Part shown: piece by piece, positions 17,677-25,586 of the stretch
Layout of the letters: every line of letters begins with the position of its first letter
How positions within the stretch are numbered: position 1 is the first letter of the stretch
Origin: Sva-07 sp035527095
Lineage (GTDB): Bacteria > Actinomycetota > Acidimicrobiia > Acidimicrobiales > Ilumatobacteraceae
Reading direction: 5' to 3'
Length of the DNA: 60,657 nucleotides
Assembly: GCA_035527095.1 (NCBI GenBank)
Contig: DATLBC010000128.1
Span: 1 to 60,657, forward strand
Notes under the pieces: generated by a model
What the model was told of the DNA's origin: nothing
Databases searched by the model: none
What the model saw: only the letters and a program-made list of their open reading frames with translations
Translations under genes and position numbers: made by a program

Positions 17677-19395
17677 TCATGTCGCGGGGTCCGGTTCGGC
17701 TCTTGTGCGTCGGCGAGAAGTGGCAGCGGGGAGGAGGGACTGCAGGTGCGCCCAGTCCTGCTCGACGGCCCAGTTGCCGAAGCTCTCACCGCTGCCGCCG
17801 GAGTGGGCGAAGGCATCGAGGAGCGGACGGAGGAGTTCGGGCACGTCGGCCAGTGGAACGTCGGCACGCAGGAGGCGCGCAAGTCGATCGCCCGCGGGGG
17901 AACCGCCGACAAAGATGTCGTAGTTCTTCTTGGTCCGTCCGACGATGCCGAGTTCAGCGGCGTACGGCCGCGAGCACCCATTGGGGCAGCCGGTCATGTT
18001 CAACCGCAGCGGGAGCCCCGTGTTGCCGGTGTCGGCGAGCACCTTCTCGAGGCGATCGACCACCTCGGGCAGTACCCGTTCGGCCTCGCCCAGCGCCTTG
18101 CTGCACGTCGGTAGGGCCGGGCAGGCGATCGCCAGATTCCGTGTGGGGCTCTGGTCGTCGGCGAGGCGGACTCCGTTCGCCCGCAGCACGTTCTCGACGG
18201 CGACTCGATCGGTGACGCCCAACAGCAGCAGATCCTGGCGGGGCGTGACGCGCAACTCCCGCACGGTCGAGTCGGCCACGAGGCGTCGCAGTGCCAGGCG
18301 CAACCCGCCGGCGACCTTGCCGGACGGTACGGGCAGACCGAGCGCGCCAGTGCCGTTGATGTCGTGCCAGCCGTGATGTGCGTGGACCTCCCAGTCAGGC
18401 AGTGCCACCGGCTCGGCCAGCGACAATCCGGTGCGCGCTTCGATCTGCTCGCGCAGCCAGGTGATGCCGCGTGCTTCGAGCAGATACTTGAGGCGGGCCC
18501 GCGAGCGATCTTCCCGATTGCCGTAGTCGCGCTGGGTGGTCACGATCGCCTCGACGACGTCGACCACATCGGCTGGCGGTACCCAGGCGACCGGTTGTCC
18601 GAGCAACGGGTACGTGTCGTCGGGGCGGCTGTGACTCATTCCCATGCCTCCGCCGGCGAGCACGACGTAGCCGGTCACGTCGCCGGTGGTTCCCTCGGAG
18701 AGGGTCGGCACGATCCCGATGTCGTTGGTGTAGATATCGACGCAGTTGTCGCCTGGCCAGCCGATGGCGATCTTGAACTTGCGCGGAAGGTAGGCGGCGC
18801 CGTAGATCGGCTCGACCTCGTCGATCGGTGTCGCGGTGTCCGACCGGTCGGCAGACACCGCTCGCTCGCCGTCGACCCAGAGCTCCCAATAGCTCTCGGT
18901 CTGCGGCCGGAAACGACCGACGATCTCGGCCAAAAGCGGCTCGATCACCGCTCGGCGCTCGGGATGGGGGAGCGGGCATGCCATCACGTTGCGCACGACG
19001 TCACCGCAGGCGCCGAGTGTGGTGAGCAGCGATGAGTTGATCCCGCCGACGAGCTCACGCAGCTCTCCCTTGTGGACGACGTGGTACTGCACCCCTTGGC
19101 GGGTCGTGAGCCGCAGCTTGTTGTCGGCGAGCGCGGCGACCCGATCGAGTGCCAGCCATTGCGCGCTGCTGATCGCACCGCCAGGCACCGACGCCCGCAC
19201 CATGCACGAGTAGTCGAGCGGAAGCTTGAGTTGGGTGCGGGCACGACGGATGTCGCGGTCGTCCTGCTGATAGATCCCGTGGAACTTCAACAGCAGTTCG
19301 GCGTCGTGATCGAAGTCGTCTCGGTCGTTGACCAGTTCGTCACCGATGGTGCCGCCGAGGTAGTTGCTGGCCAGCTTGATGGCTTCGGCGCTCAC
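17677..19395 (-). CDS. Assimilatory sulfite reductase (siroheme/4Fe-4S hemoprotein)
   Basis: Reduces sulfite to sulfide by six electrons in the cytosol, probably ferredoxin-linked. 572 residues, the usual size for the actinobacterial Sir/NirA-like monomer. The two nitrite/sulfite reductase half-domains repeat. The cluster/siroheme cysteines are in ACPALPTC and MTGCPNGC near the C-terminus, and basic sulfite-binding residues are in the first half (for example TRQGVQYHVV). The GTG at 19395 overlaps the cysH stop as GTGA and was chosen over a longer upstream reading within cysH. It is co-transcribed with cysH and, beyond a palindromic element, with cobA. Confidence 0.94.
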   Translation of the reverse strand: MSAEAIKLASNYLGGTIGDELVNDRDDFDHDAELLLKFHGIYQQDDRDIRRARTQLKLPLDYSCMVRASVPGGAISSAQWLALDRVAALADNKLRLTTRQGVQYHVVHKGELRELVGGINSSLLTTLGACGDVVRNVMACPLPHPERRAVIEPLLAEIVGRFRPQTESYWELWVDGERAVSADRSDTATPIDEVEPIYGAAYLPRKFKIAIGWPGDNCVDIYTNDIGIVPTLSEGTTGDVTGYVVLAGGGMGMSHSRPDDTYPLLGQPVAWVPPADVVDVVEAIVTTQRDYGNREDRSRARLKYLLEARGITWLREQIEARTGLSLAEPVALPDWEVHAHHGWHDINGTGALGLPVPSGKVAGGLRLALRRLVADSTVRELRVTPRQDLLLLGVTDRVAVENVLRANGVRLADDQSPTRNLAIACPALPTCSKALGEAERVLPEVVDRLEKVLADTGNTGLPLRLNMTGCPNGCSRPYAAELGIVGRTKKNYDIFVGGSPAGDRLARLLRADVPLADVPELLRPLLDAFAHSGGSGESFGNWAVEQDWAHLQSLLPAATSRRRTRAEPDPAT

Positions 19396-20057
19396 AGGTG
19401 CAGCCCGCATTCGGTCTTGGTGCTGTCGGCCCATCGTCCGGCGCGTTGGTCGTCGCCGCCTGTAACCGGTCGGGTGCACGGCCAGCAACCGATCGACGGG
19501 TACCCGCGGTCGGCGAGCGGATGGTCTGGGATGCCGTACGCAGCGACATAGGTGACGACATGGGCGTCGGTCCACGCGGCGAGCGGGTTGATCTTCACCA
19601 CGCCGCGCATGAGGTCGTCGTGGACGAATGGCGCCGTCCGGCGAGCGTTCGAGTCCGTGCGTCGGAGCCCGCTGACCCAGGCGGTGTGCCCCGCGAGCGC
19701 ACGGGCCAGTGGCTCGACCTTGCGAGCCGCGCAACATGCGTCGGTGTCGGTCTGCCACACGTTGACCGGCAGGCCGGGCTCGGGACGGATGATTCGGAGG
19801 TTCAGGTCGAAGCGAGCGCGAAGGTCATCGGCGAACCATTCCGTTTCGGCGAAGAGGTAGCCGGTGTCGAGCAGGGTGATCTCGATGCCGGGGATCGCTT
19901 CGCTGGCCACATGAGCGAGCACGGCGTCGCCGAAACTGGCGGTCACACAGAGCCCGCCGCCGAATCGCCGGTGGGCCCAGCGCAGGACGCGATGGGCGTC
20001 GACGACCGGGTCGTCGGTCTCGAGAGGGCGGTCGGTGAGGTCGGTCACAGGGAGCAT
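19392..20057 (-). CDS. cysH: Adenylyl-sulfate (APS) reductase, 4Fe-4S type
   Basis: Reduces activated sulfate to sulfite, most likely APS with thioredoxin as donor. 221 residues. The P-loop-like ATP-PPase fold starts with VTASFGDAVL. The iron-sulfur signature CC...CxxC is complete (DACCAARKVE and IGCWPCTRP), which distinguishes APS reductases from cluster-free PAPS reductases. The redox-active Cys is in the C-terminal KTECGLHL. The gene is divergent from the met8-like gene, with 60 bases between them holding an inverted repeat. It is the first gene of the minus-strand sulfur block. Confidence 0.94.
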   Translation of the reverse strand: MLPVTDLTDRPLETDDPVVDAHRVLRWAHRRFGGGLCVTASFGDAVLAHVASEAIPGIEITLLDTGYLFAETEWFADDLRARFDLNLRIIRPEPGLPVNVWQTDTDACCAARKVEPLARALAGHTAWVSGLRRTDSNARRTAPFVHDDLMRGVVKINPLAAWTDAHVVTYVAAYGIPDHPLADRGYPSIGCWPCTRPVTGGDDQRAGRWADSTKTECGLHL

Positions 20058-20061
20058 TCAA

Positions 20062-20100
20062 TCAATTCCGACCAAACAGATCAACTTTGTAGGGAATTGA
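20062..20100. promoter_or_regulatory. Inverted repeat and GTCGG motif in the cysH/met8 divergent promoter
   Basis: TCAATTCC (20062-20069) and GGAATTGA (20093-20100) form a perfect 8-bp inverted repeat between the two divergent starts. AATTCCGACCAAA (20064-20076) overlaps the left arm. On the minus strand it reads TTTGGTCGGAATT and lies in the spacer of a possible TTGATC-N17-TTGAAT promoter for cysH. A closely similar motif occurs before the peroxiredoxin at 59897. A regulator of the Rrf2 or TetR class would fit; this is inference. Confidence 0.5.
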
Positions 20101-20117
20101 GTTCGTACACTCCCGGA

Positions 20118-20720
20118 ATGCCCATCGATTCGGCATCGACGTTCGCCTATCCGGTCTTCCTTGATCTCCACGACATGCACGTTCTGGTCGTCGGCGGTGG
20201 CCCTATCGGCGCCCGCAAGGCACAGGGTTTGGCCGCTGCCGGTGCACTGGTGCGGCTCGTCGCCACGGACGTGAGCGAGCACCTCGACACTGCGACAATT
20301 CACGACCTGCGGCCTCGCGCCTTCGAGCCCGCCGACCTCGAGGGCATCCGCCTCGTCGTGACGGCAACCGGCGACGAGCTCGTCGACGCCGCCATCTCCG
20401 CTGAGGCGCGCGCGCGGGGGATCTGGACGAACGCAGCCGATCAGCCCGTCGACTGCGAGTTCATCCTCCCGGCCATTGCCCGGCGCGGTCGGGTGGCCGT
20501 CGCGGTGAGCACCGACGGGGCGAGCCCTGCGCTCGCCCGTGAGCTGCGCAACGTGATCGACGGGTTCCTCACCGACGAGATCGGCGTGCTCGCCGAGACG
20601 CTCGCCGCCGAGCGGTCCGCAGTGCAGGCGAGCGGCGCGTCGACGGAGGACATCGACTGGACCGAACGTGTGCGACGCGGCATCGCCGAGGCGCTGGCCG
20701 ACCGTAGTCTCGCCCTGTGA
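20118..20720 (+). CDS. Precorrin-2 dehydrogenase / sirohydrochlorin ferrochelatase (Met8/CysG N-domain)
   Basis: Oxidises precorrin-2 to sirohydrochlorin with NAD and inserts iron, giving siroheme for the divergently encoded sulfite reductase. 200 residues, the expected size for a stand-alone CysG-B/Met8 domain. The Rossmann motif is VVGGGPIGARKAQGL (about 24-38) and the conserved NAADQPVDCEFILPA segment (about 100-115) carries the catalytic Asp. The ATG at 20118 is the family start. The last codons overlap the M16 peptidase start as GTGA, an unusual partner that suggests opportunistic operon assembly. Confidence 0.92.
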   Translation: MPIDSASTFAYPVFLDLHDMHVLVVGGGPIGARKAQGLAAAGALVRLVATDVSEHLDTATIHDLRPRAFEPADLEGIRLVVTATGDELVDAAISAEARARGIWTNAADQPVDCEFILPAIARRGRVAVAVSTDGASPALARELRNVIDGFLTDEIGVLAETLAAERSAVQASGASTEDIDWTERVRRGIAEALADRSLAL

Positions 20721-23650
20721 ATCCCGTTCGTCGGTTGCGACGCTCCCGGACCGCGGCGGCGCTCGTCGTTGCCGTTCTCGTCGCCGGCTGCACGTCCACC
20801 TCCGACGTCGGGGTCAAGATTGCCGACTCCGCTCCTGCAAGTACGGCTGCTCCGCAGGCCGTCGACGGCTCGACGCCGATCACTCCGCCCGACCCGACGG
20901 GGCTGCCGTCGATCAGCGAGCCCGACCCTGCCGTCGTGGTCGGCCAGCTCGACAACGGCTTGCGCTATTTCATCCGGGACAACGACAGCCCGGGCCGTCG
21001 GGTCGAGATGCGTCTGGCGGTCGACGCAGGATCGGCGCTGGAGGACGACACCCAGGACGGTGGCGCCCACTTCCTCGAACACATGCTGTTCAACGGCACC
21101 GAGGAGTTCCCCGAGAACGAACTGATCGCCGTACTCCGCAGCTTCGGTGCCGGCTTCGGCGCCGACATCAACGCCTACACGGACTACGACGAAACCGTCT
21201 ACCAGCTGACGATGCCGACCGAGGATCAGGAGGTGGTCGACACAGGTCTCGACGTGCTCGAGCAGTGGCTGTCGGCCGCGACCATCGATCAAGCGCAGGT
21301 CGTCGCCGAACGCGGCGTGGTGCTCGACGAGTGGCGCGGATCCGCAGCGACGTCCAACGGCCGCATCTCCGACGCCCTCGCAACGCTCTATCTCGCCGGG
21401 TCGCCGTACGAGGACAAGGCTCCGATCGGCACCGAGGCGGCGATAGCGGCCACCGATGCCGAGCCGCTCCGGGCGTTCTACGACGCCTGGTACCGACCCG
21501 ACAACGCGGCGGTCGTCGTTGTCGGCGACATCGACACCTCGACGATCGAAGACGGCATCATCGAACGGTTCGGACCGGTCGTTGCACGAGGCGCGTCGCC
21601 TGATCGCCCGGAACTGATCGTGGAACCTTCGGACGATCCGCAGGTGTCGATCCTCGCCGATCCCGACGTGGCCGAAGGGTTCGCTGAGGTCACATTGCCG
21701 CTCACCGTGACGCCGGCCGAGTCCGTCGAGGCCGACTATCAGAATCTGGTGCTCGACTCGATGGCGCTCGACATGATCGCCACCCGGCTCGGCAACGAGG
21801 CACTGCGCGGTGAGGCGCCGTTCGACGACGCACGTGTCGACTCGAGCAGCTTCGTCCGCAGCCTGGAGGCGCCCGGCATCACCGTCTCGGCCGACGGTGA
21901 CGCATTGGAGGCGTCCACGCAAGCGGTGTTCGACGAATACGAGCGAGTGCGCCGGTTCGGGTTCTCGCCAGCAGAGGTCGACCGAGTCGTCGAGTCGTAC
22001 CGTTCGTCGGCGCAGTCGAACTACGACGGGCGCAACTCGCGCCAGGACGCGGACTACGCCGACGAATACGTCCGGCACGTACTCACCGACGAACCGTTTC
22101 CGACCGCTGACGCACAGTTCGAGTTCACCGAGGCGGTGCTCGACCGCGCCGCACCTGAGACGATCGCCTACCGATTCGTGCAGCGCCTCGCCGATTCCGC
22201 TCCGCACGTCCTGGTCGTCGTGCCCGACAGTGAAGCCGGTGACGTGCCCGACGCAGCGACGTTCGAGGCTCAGGCCACGTCGATGCGAGATCGAGACCTG
22301 TCGCCGCGACCCGAGGATGTAGGCATCGAGGGCGACCTGATGGTCGCGCCCGAACCGGTCGAGGAGATCTCCGGTGAGCGACTCTCCGACAACGGGATGG
22401 GCGACTTCATCGACCCGATCGTGCTCGAGTTCGGCAACGGTGTTCGGGTCGCGTTGAACACCAGCATGATCGTCGAGGGCCAGGTGGCCTTCGAGGCGCG
22501 CAGTCCCGGTGGGCTCGCGGTCCTCTCCGACGCCGATGTTCCGGCGGCCGACGCTGCTGGTGCGGTCGTCGGCCAGAGCGGAATCGCCACGTACGGGCCC
22601 GTTGAACTCGAGGATTTCCTGTCCGACAAGGACGTCGGTCTCCAAGCTGTCGTGGACTCGTTCACGGAAGGGTTCCTCGGGAGTGCGTCGACGAGTGACC
22701 TCGAAACCCTCTTCCAGCTGATCCATCTCTCGATGACGGAGCCTCGTGTCGATCCGGTTGTGCTCGAGCAGTATCTCGACGACGAGTTGGCGATCGCCTC
22801 CGATCCATCGATCGATCCCGGCTACGCCGGGTCTTCGGCGCTGCTCAACGCCCGCTACGACGATCCGCGGTACCTCTTTCCCACCGTCGATTCGCTCAAC
22901 TCGGTGAACGCCGATGACATCGACCGCGTGTACCGCGACCGGTTCGGCGACGCCTCGGACTTCTCCTTCTCGTTCAGCGGTGATTTCGATGTGGCCGAGG
23001 TGGTCGAGCTCTCGCGGCGATACCTCGGCACGTTGCCGTCGTCCGGTCGTGTCGAATCGGTCGACTTCGTCGAGCCGGATCCGCCGGTCGGCATCGTCAC
23101 CGAACAGACCGTTGCGGGCGAGGGTGCCCAGGCATCGGTCGTCATGCTGTTCACCGCGCCCGCCACCGCGGATCGCCGCGACGACATCGTCGCGGCGGTC
23201 CTGCAGGAGGTCGTGACGGTGCGCCTCACCGATGTCGTGCGCGAGGAACTGGGCGACTCGTACTCGCAGTTCGCGTTTGTGCAAGTCGGCGACGGTGGAA
23301 CTCCCAACACCGACACGTACATCTCGAACACGACCGCTCCGGATCTGCTCGACGAGGTCGTTGCCGCCGTGACCGCCCAACTCGACGACCTGCGCACCGT
23401 CGGCCCGACCGAGCCCGAGTTCGCGGCTGCCAGCGAGAACATCCGTCAGCAGCTCGACCTCTTCAGCAACGAGCAGGCCAACGACGAGGTGCTGTCGGTG
23501 TTCACCGACCCCGCCGGCAATGCGTCGTTCGACGAGTTCCTCGACCAGGCCCAGTGGGTCGAGGTGATCGACGCCGCCGAGCTCCGCGACGCAGCGGCAC
23601 GTTGGCTGCCGGCCGACCGGTTCATCGAAGTTCGCGTCGTCCCCCGTTGA
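20717..23650 (+). CDS. M16 family zinc metallopeptidase, lipoprotein
   Basis: Pitrilysin/insulinase-type protease of 977 residues anchored outside the membrane. Signal peptide with lipobox LVAGC (Cys25). The inverted zinc motif HFLEH (118-122) and a downstream Glu in ERGVVLDEW are intact in the first peptidase half. A second M16 half (about 560-970) lacks the zinc motif, as usual for the non-catalytic partner domain, so one chain contains both halves. An acidic, Ser/Ala/Pro-rich spacer (about 28-70) follows the lipid anchor. Family members degrade peptides and oligopeptide fragments; the substrate is unknown. Translation is coupled to the met8-like gene by a 4-base overlap. Confidence 0.92.
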   Translation: MNPVRRLRRSRTAAALVVAVLVAGCTSTSDVGVKIADSAPASTAAPQAVDGSTPITPPDPTGLPSISEPDPAVVVGQLDNGLRYFIRDNDSPGRRVEMRLAVDAGSALEDDTQDGGAHFLEHMLFNGTEEFPENELIAVLRSFGAGFGADINAYTDYDETVYQLTMPTEDQEVVDTGLDVLEQWLSAATIDQAQVVAERGVVLDEWRGSAATSNGRISDALATLYLAGSPYEDKAPIGTEAAIAATDAEPLRAFYDAWYRPDNAAVVVVGDIDTSTIEDGIIERFGPVVARGASPDRPELIVEPSDDPQVSILADPDVAEGFAEVTLPLTVTPAESVEADYQNLVLDSMALDMIATRLGNEALRGEAPFDDARVDSSSFVRSLEAPGITVSADGDALEASTQAVFDEYERVRRFGFSPAEVDRVVESYRSSAQSNYDGRNSRQDADYADEYVRHVLTDEPFPTADAQFEFTEAVLDRAAPETIAYRFVQRLADSAPHVLVVVPDSEAGDVPDAATFEAQATSMRDRDLSPRPEDVGIEGDLMVAPEPVEEISGERLSDNGMGDFIDPIVLEFGNGVRVALNTSMIVEGQVAFEARSPGGLAVLSDADVPAADAAGAVVGQSGIATYGPVELEDFLSDKDVGLQAVVDSFTEGFLGSASTSDLETLFQLIHLSMTEPRVDPVVLEQYLDDELAIASDPSIDPGYAGSSALLNARYDDPRYLFPTVDSLNSVNADDIDRVYRDRFGDASDFSFSFSGDFDVAEVVELSRRYLGTLPSSGRVESVDFVEPDPPVGIVTEQTVAGEGAQASVVMLFTAPATADRRDDIVAAVLQEVVTVRLTDVVREELGDSYSQFAFVQVGDGGTPNTDTYISNTTAPDLLDEVVAAVTAQLDDLRTVGPTEPEFAAASENIRQQLDLFSNEQANDEVLSVFTDPAGNASFDEFLDQAQWVEVIDAAELRDAAARWLPADRFIEVRVVPR

Positions 23651-23660
23651 GGGTGCACCC

Positions 23661-23719
23661 ACCCCGAAATGTGCGCGGCGCAGACCGCTCAGGACCACCC
23701 CGTGCGCAAGTTTCGGGGT
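23661..23719. repeat. 59-nt palindromic element, family 2, copy 1
   Basis: Arms ACCCCGAAA (23661-23669) and TTTCGGGGT (23711-23719) are perfect. Inside, after a 2-nt internal mismatch, TGCGC pairs with GCGCA. The same layout and the same 59-nt length recur at 59138. It sits 10 bases after the M16 stop, between converging genes, so it may double as a bidirectional terminator. Confidence 0.8.
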
Positions 23720-23754
23720 AGGGGTAGGGGTAGTGGTTCGGGTTCGGGGTTCGG
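23715..23754 (+). repeat. G-tract cluster (GGGGTA and GGTTC units)
   Basis: Three GGGGTA units are followed by GTGGTTCGGGTTCGGGGTTCGGG. There are six or more runs of three or four G separated by two or three bases, beginning within the right arm of the family 2 element and ending just before the stop of the opposite-strand gene. On the plus strand this could fold into a G-quadruplex in the 3' region of the M16 transcript. Confidence 0.6.
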
Positions 23755-23755
23755 G

Positions 23756-24307
23756 TCAGCGCATGTTGGCGGGGGCGACGGTGCGCTGGCTGACCTCGAC
23801 GAGTTCGCCGGCGCGAACCTCGTAGCTCACGACGTGGTCGACGGAGTGCTGTCCGCTTCGAGCCTTGCCGCTGACGACGTCGAGTTCGGTGCCGTCGACG
23901 AGCGGGACGAGGGCGATCGCCCGGAATCCTTCAGTTGTGCCAGGTGACGATCGCTTGTCTTCGCGCAACAACAACCCGGAGTCCCAGACCCAGACGTCGT
24001 CGACGCTGACGAACCGGCACCGGTGGCTGGTCTTCGACTTCGACACCATGCCGCCGGGACACACGATCACGCCGCCCTCGACCCACGGCAGCACGCCGAG
24101 GCCGTCGCGCCCGAAGCCGGACTCGAAACCCGCTGCGATGATCGCGTCGTGGTCGCCGCTGTCGATCGCCCGCTCGATCTGCACCTGGCGGACCACCTCC
24201 GCGAGGTGGTGCAGCTCGTCGTCGGACAGCGATCGGACAGAGGCGGCGACGACCCCGGGATCGCCGGCGAGGCCACTCGTTCGGGGGGCGTCGGTCGGAT
24301 CCGTCAC
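23756..24307 (-). CDS. Conserved-looking hypothetical protein, 183 residues
   Basis: Not recognised. Starting at GTG 24307 the protein has an acidic N-terminal helix region (SLSDDELHHLAEVVRQVQIERAIDSGDHDAIIAAGFESGFG), then a beta-rich part (VLPWVEGGVIVCPGGMVSKSKTSHRCRFVSVDDVWVWDS, FRAIALVPLVDGTELDVVSGKARSGQHSVDHVVSYEVRAGELVEV) and ends APANMR. No signal peptide or membrane helix is visible, so it is probably cytosolic. Two cysteines and regular strand alternation suggest a compact domain. It is divergent from the first alcohol dehydrogenase with 92 bases between them, and its stop abuts the G-tract cluster. Codon use is like its neighbours. Confidence 0.7.
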   Translation of the reverse strand: MTDPTDAPRTSGLAGDPGVVAASVRSLSDDELHHLAEVVRQVQIERAIDSGDHDAIIAAGFESGFGRDGLGVLPWVEGGVIVCPGGMVSKSKTSHRCRFVSVDDVWVWDSGLLLREDKRSSPGTTEGFRAIALVPLVDGTELDVVSGKARSGQHSVDHVVSYEVRAGELVEVSQRTVAPANMR

Positions 24308-24399
24308 GGAACCAGTCTGGTGGGTACAGTCCGAGATCGTCCGAAGAAACGCCCGGCGACGCCGAGCCGAACCGCCACTGAACCTCTGGGAGCCTCGAC

Positions 24400-25524
24400 A
24401 TGAAGACGACAGCCGCAATCTTGTGGGAACGCAACACCCCATGGAGCGTCGAGGACATCGAGCTCGATCCCCCCAAGGCCGGCGAGGTGCTGGTGAAGCT
24501 GGCTGCGAGCGGCATGTGCCACTCTGACGAGCATCTCGTCACGGGCGACCTCGCCGGGGTCACCCCCGAACCGCCGCTGATCGGTGGCCACGAGGGGGCC
24601 GGTGTGGTGATGGAGGTGGGCCCGGGGGTCACCTATGTCGAGCCGGGTGACCACGTCGTCTTCGGGTTCCTCCCGGCCTGCGGCCGTTGCTACAGCTGCG
24701 CCTCGGGGCGCAGCAACCTGTGCGACATGGGGGCGGTCACCGCGACCGGCCTACAGATCTCCGACGGCACCTCGCGCCACCACGCCCAGGGCAAGGACCT
24801 CATGCTCGGGGTTGGCGCGCTCGGGACGTTTGCGTATCACACCGTGGTCAGCGAGCTCAGCTGCGTCAAGATCGAAAAGGACTGGCCGATGGACCGCGCG
24901 TGCCTGCTCGGCTGCGGAGTGGTCACCGGGTGGGGCTCAGCGGTCTACGCGGCCGAGGTGCAACCTGGCGACTACGTGGCGGTCGTCGGCGTCGGTGGGA
25001 TCGGGGCCAACGCCGTCCAAGGGGCGAAGATGGCGGGGGCCCGTGTCGTCGCCGCGATCGACCCGGTCGAATTCAAGCGCGAGAAGGCGATGGACTTCGG
25101 CGCCACCCACACCCATTCCTCGATGCAGGAGGCGATGGAGAAGATGTCCGAGACCACGTGGGACCGTGGTTTCGACAAGGTGATCATGACGATGGGTGTC
25201 GGGAGCGGCGAGGCCATCGGCGAGGCGTTCTGGCTGGCTGCGAAGGGCGGCAAGATCGTGATCACCAACATCCACCCGACCTCAGAGCAGTCGATCACGG
25301 TGCCAGCGTCGTTGCTGACGCTGATGGAGAAGCAGCTCGTCGGCTCGGTGTTCGGATCCGGCAACATCCGCAAGGACGTGCCGCGGCTGATGGAGCTGTA
25401 CACACAGGGCCAGCTGGACCTCGACGGGCTCGTCACCCGGACCTACACGCTCGACGAGATCAACCAGGGCTATGCCGACATGAACGCCGGCAAGAACATC
25501 CGCGGCGTCCTCATCTACGACTGA
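24400..25524 (+). CDS. NDMA-dependent (mycofactocin-type) zinc alcohol dehydrogenase 1
   Basis: Zinc-containing medium-chain dehydrogenase of 374 residues. Catalytic zinc ligands are in GMCHSDEH (C40) and GGHEG (H64, E65). The structural zinc has four cysteines (C94, C97, C100, C108). The Rossmann glycines are VVGVGGIGANAVQGA (about 194-208). The sequence closely resembles the NDMA-dependent alcohol dehydrogenases whose NAD stays bound and is re-oxidised by mycofactocin; this fits mftABC at 12.9-14.4 kb. A ribosome site (GGGAGCC) precedes the ATG. It is followed 62 bases later by a paralogue. Confidence 0.92.
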   Translation: MKTTAAILWERNTPWSVEDIELDPPKAGEVLVKLAASGMCHSDEHLVTGDLAGVTPEPPLIGGHEGAGVVMEVGPGVTYVEPGDHVVFGFLPACGRCYSCASGRSNLCDMGAVTATGLQISDGTSRHHAQGKDLMLGVGALGTFAYHTVVSELSCVKIEKDWPMDRACLLGCGVVTGWGSAVYAAEVQPGDYVAVVGVGGIGANAVQGAKMAGARVVAAIDPVEFKREKAMDFGATHTHSSMQEAMEKMSETTWDRGFDKVIMTMGVGSGEAIGEAFWLAAKGGKIVITNIHPTSEQSITVPASLLTLMEKQLVGSVFGSGNIRKDVPRLMELYTQGQLDLDGLVTRTYTLDEINQGYADMNAGKNIRGVLIYD

Positions 25525-25586
25525 GAACCACCGGGTACGGCCGGGTCCGACCACGGACGTCACACTGATTCGACTGGGGGTCGATC

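Noticed and set aside
20441..23698. Very long open frame (about 1085 codons) on the minus strand
   Set aside because: It is antisense to the M16 peptidase, whose lipobox and zinc motif are clear; the translation is Arg/Val/Asp-rich with no domain. High GC produces such mirror frames.
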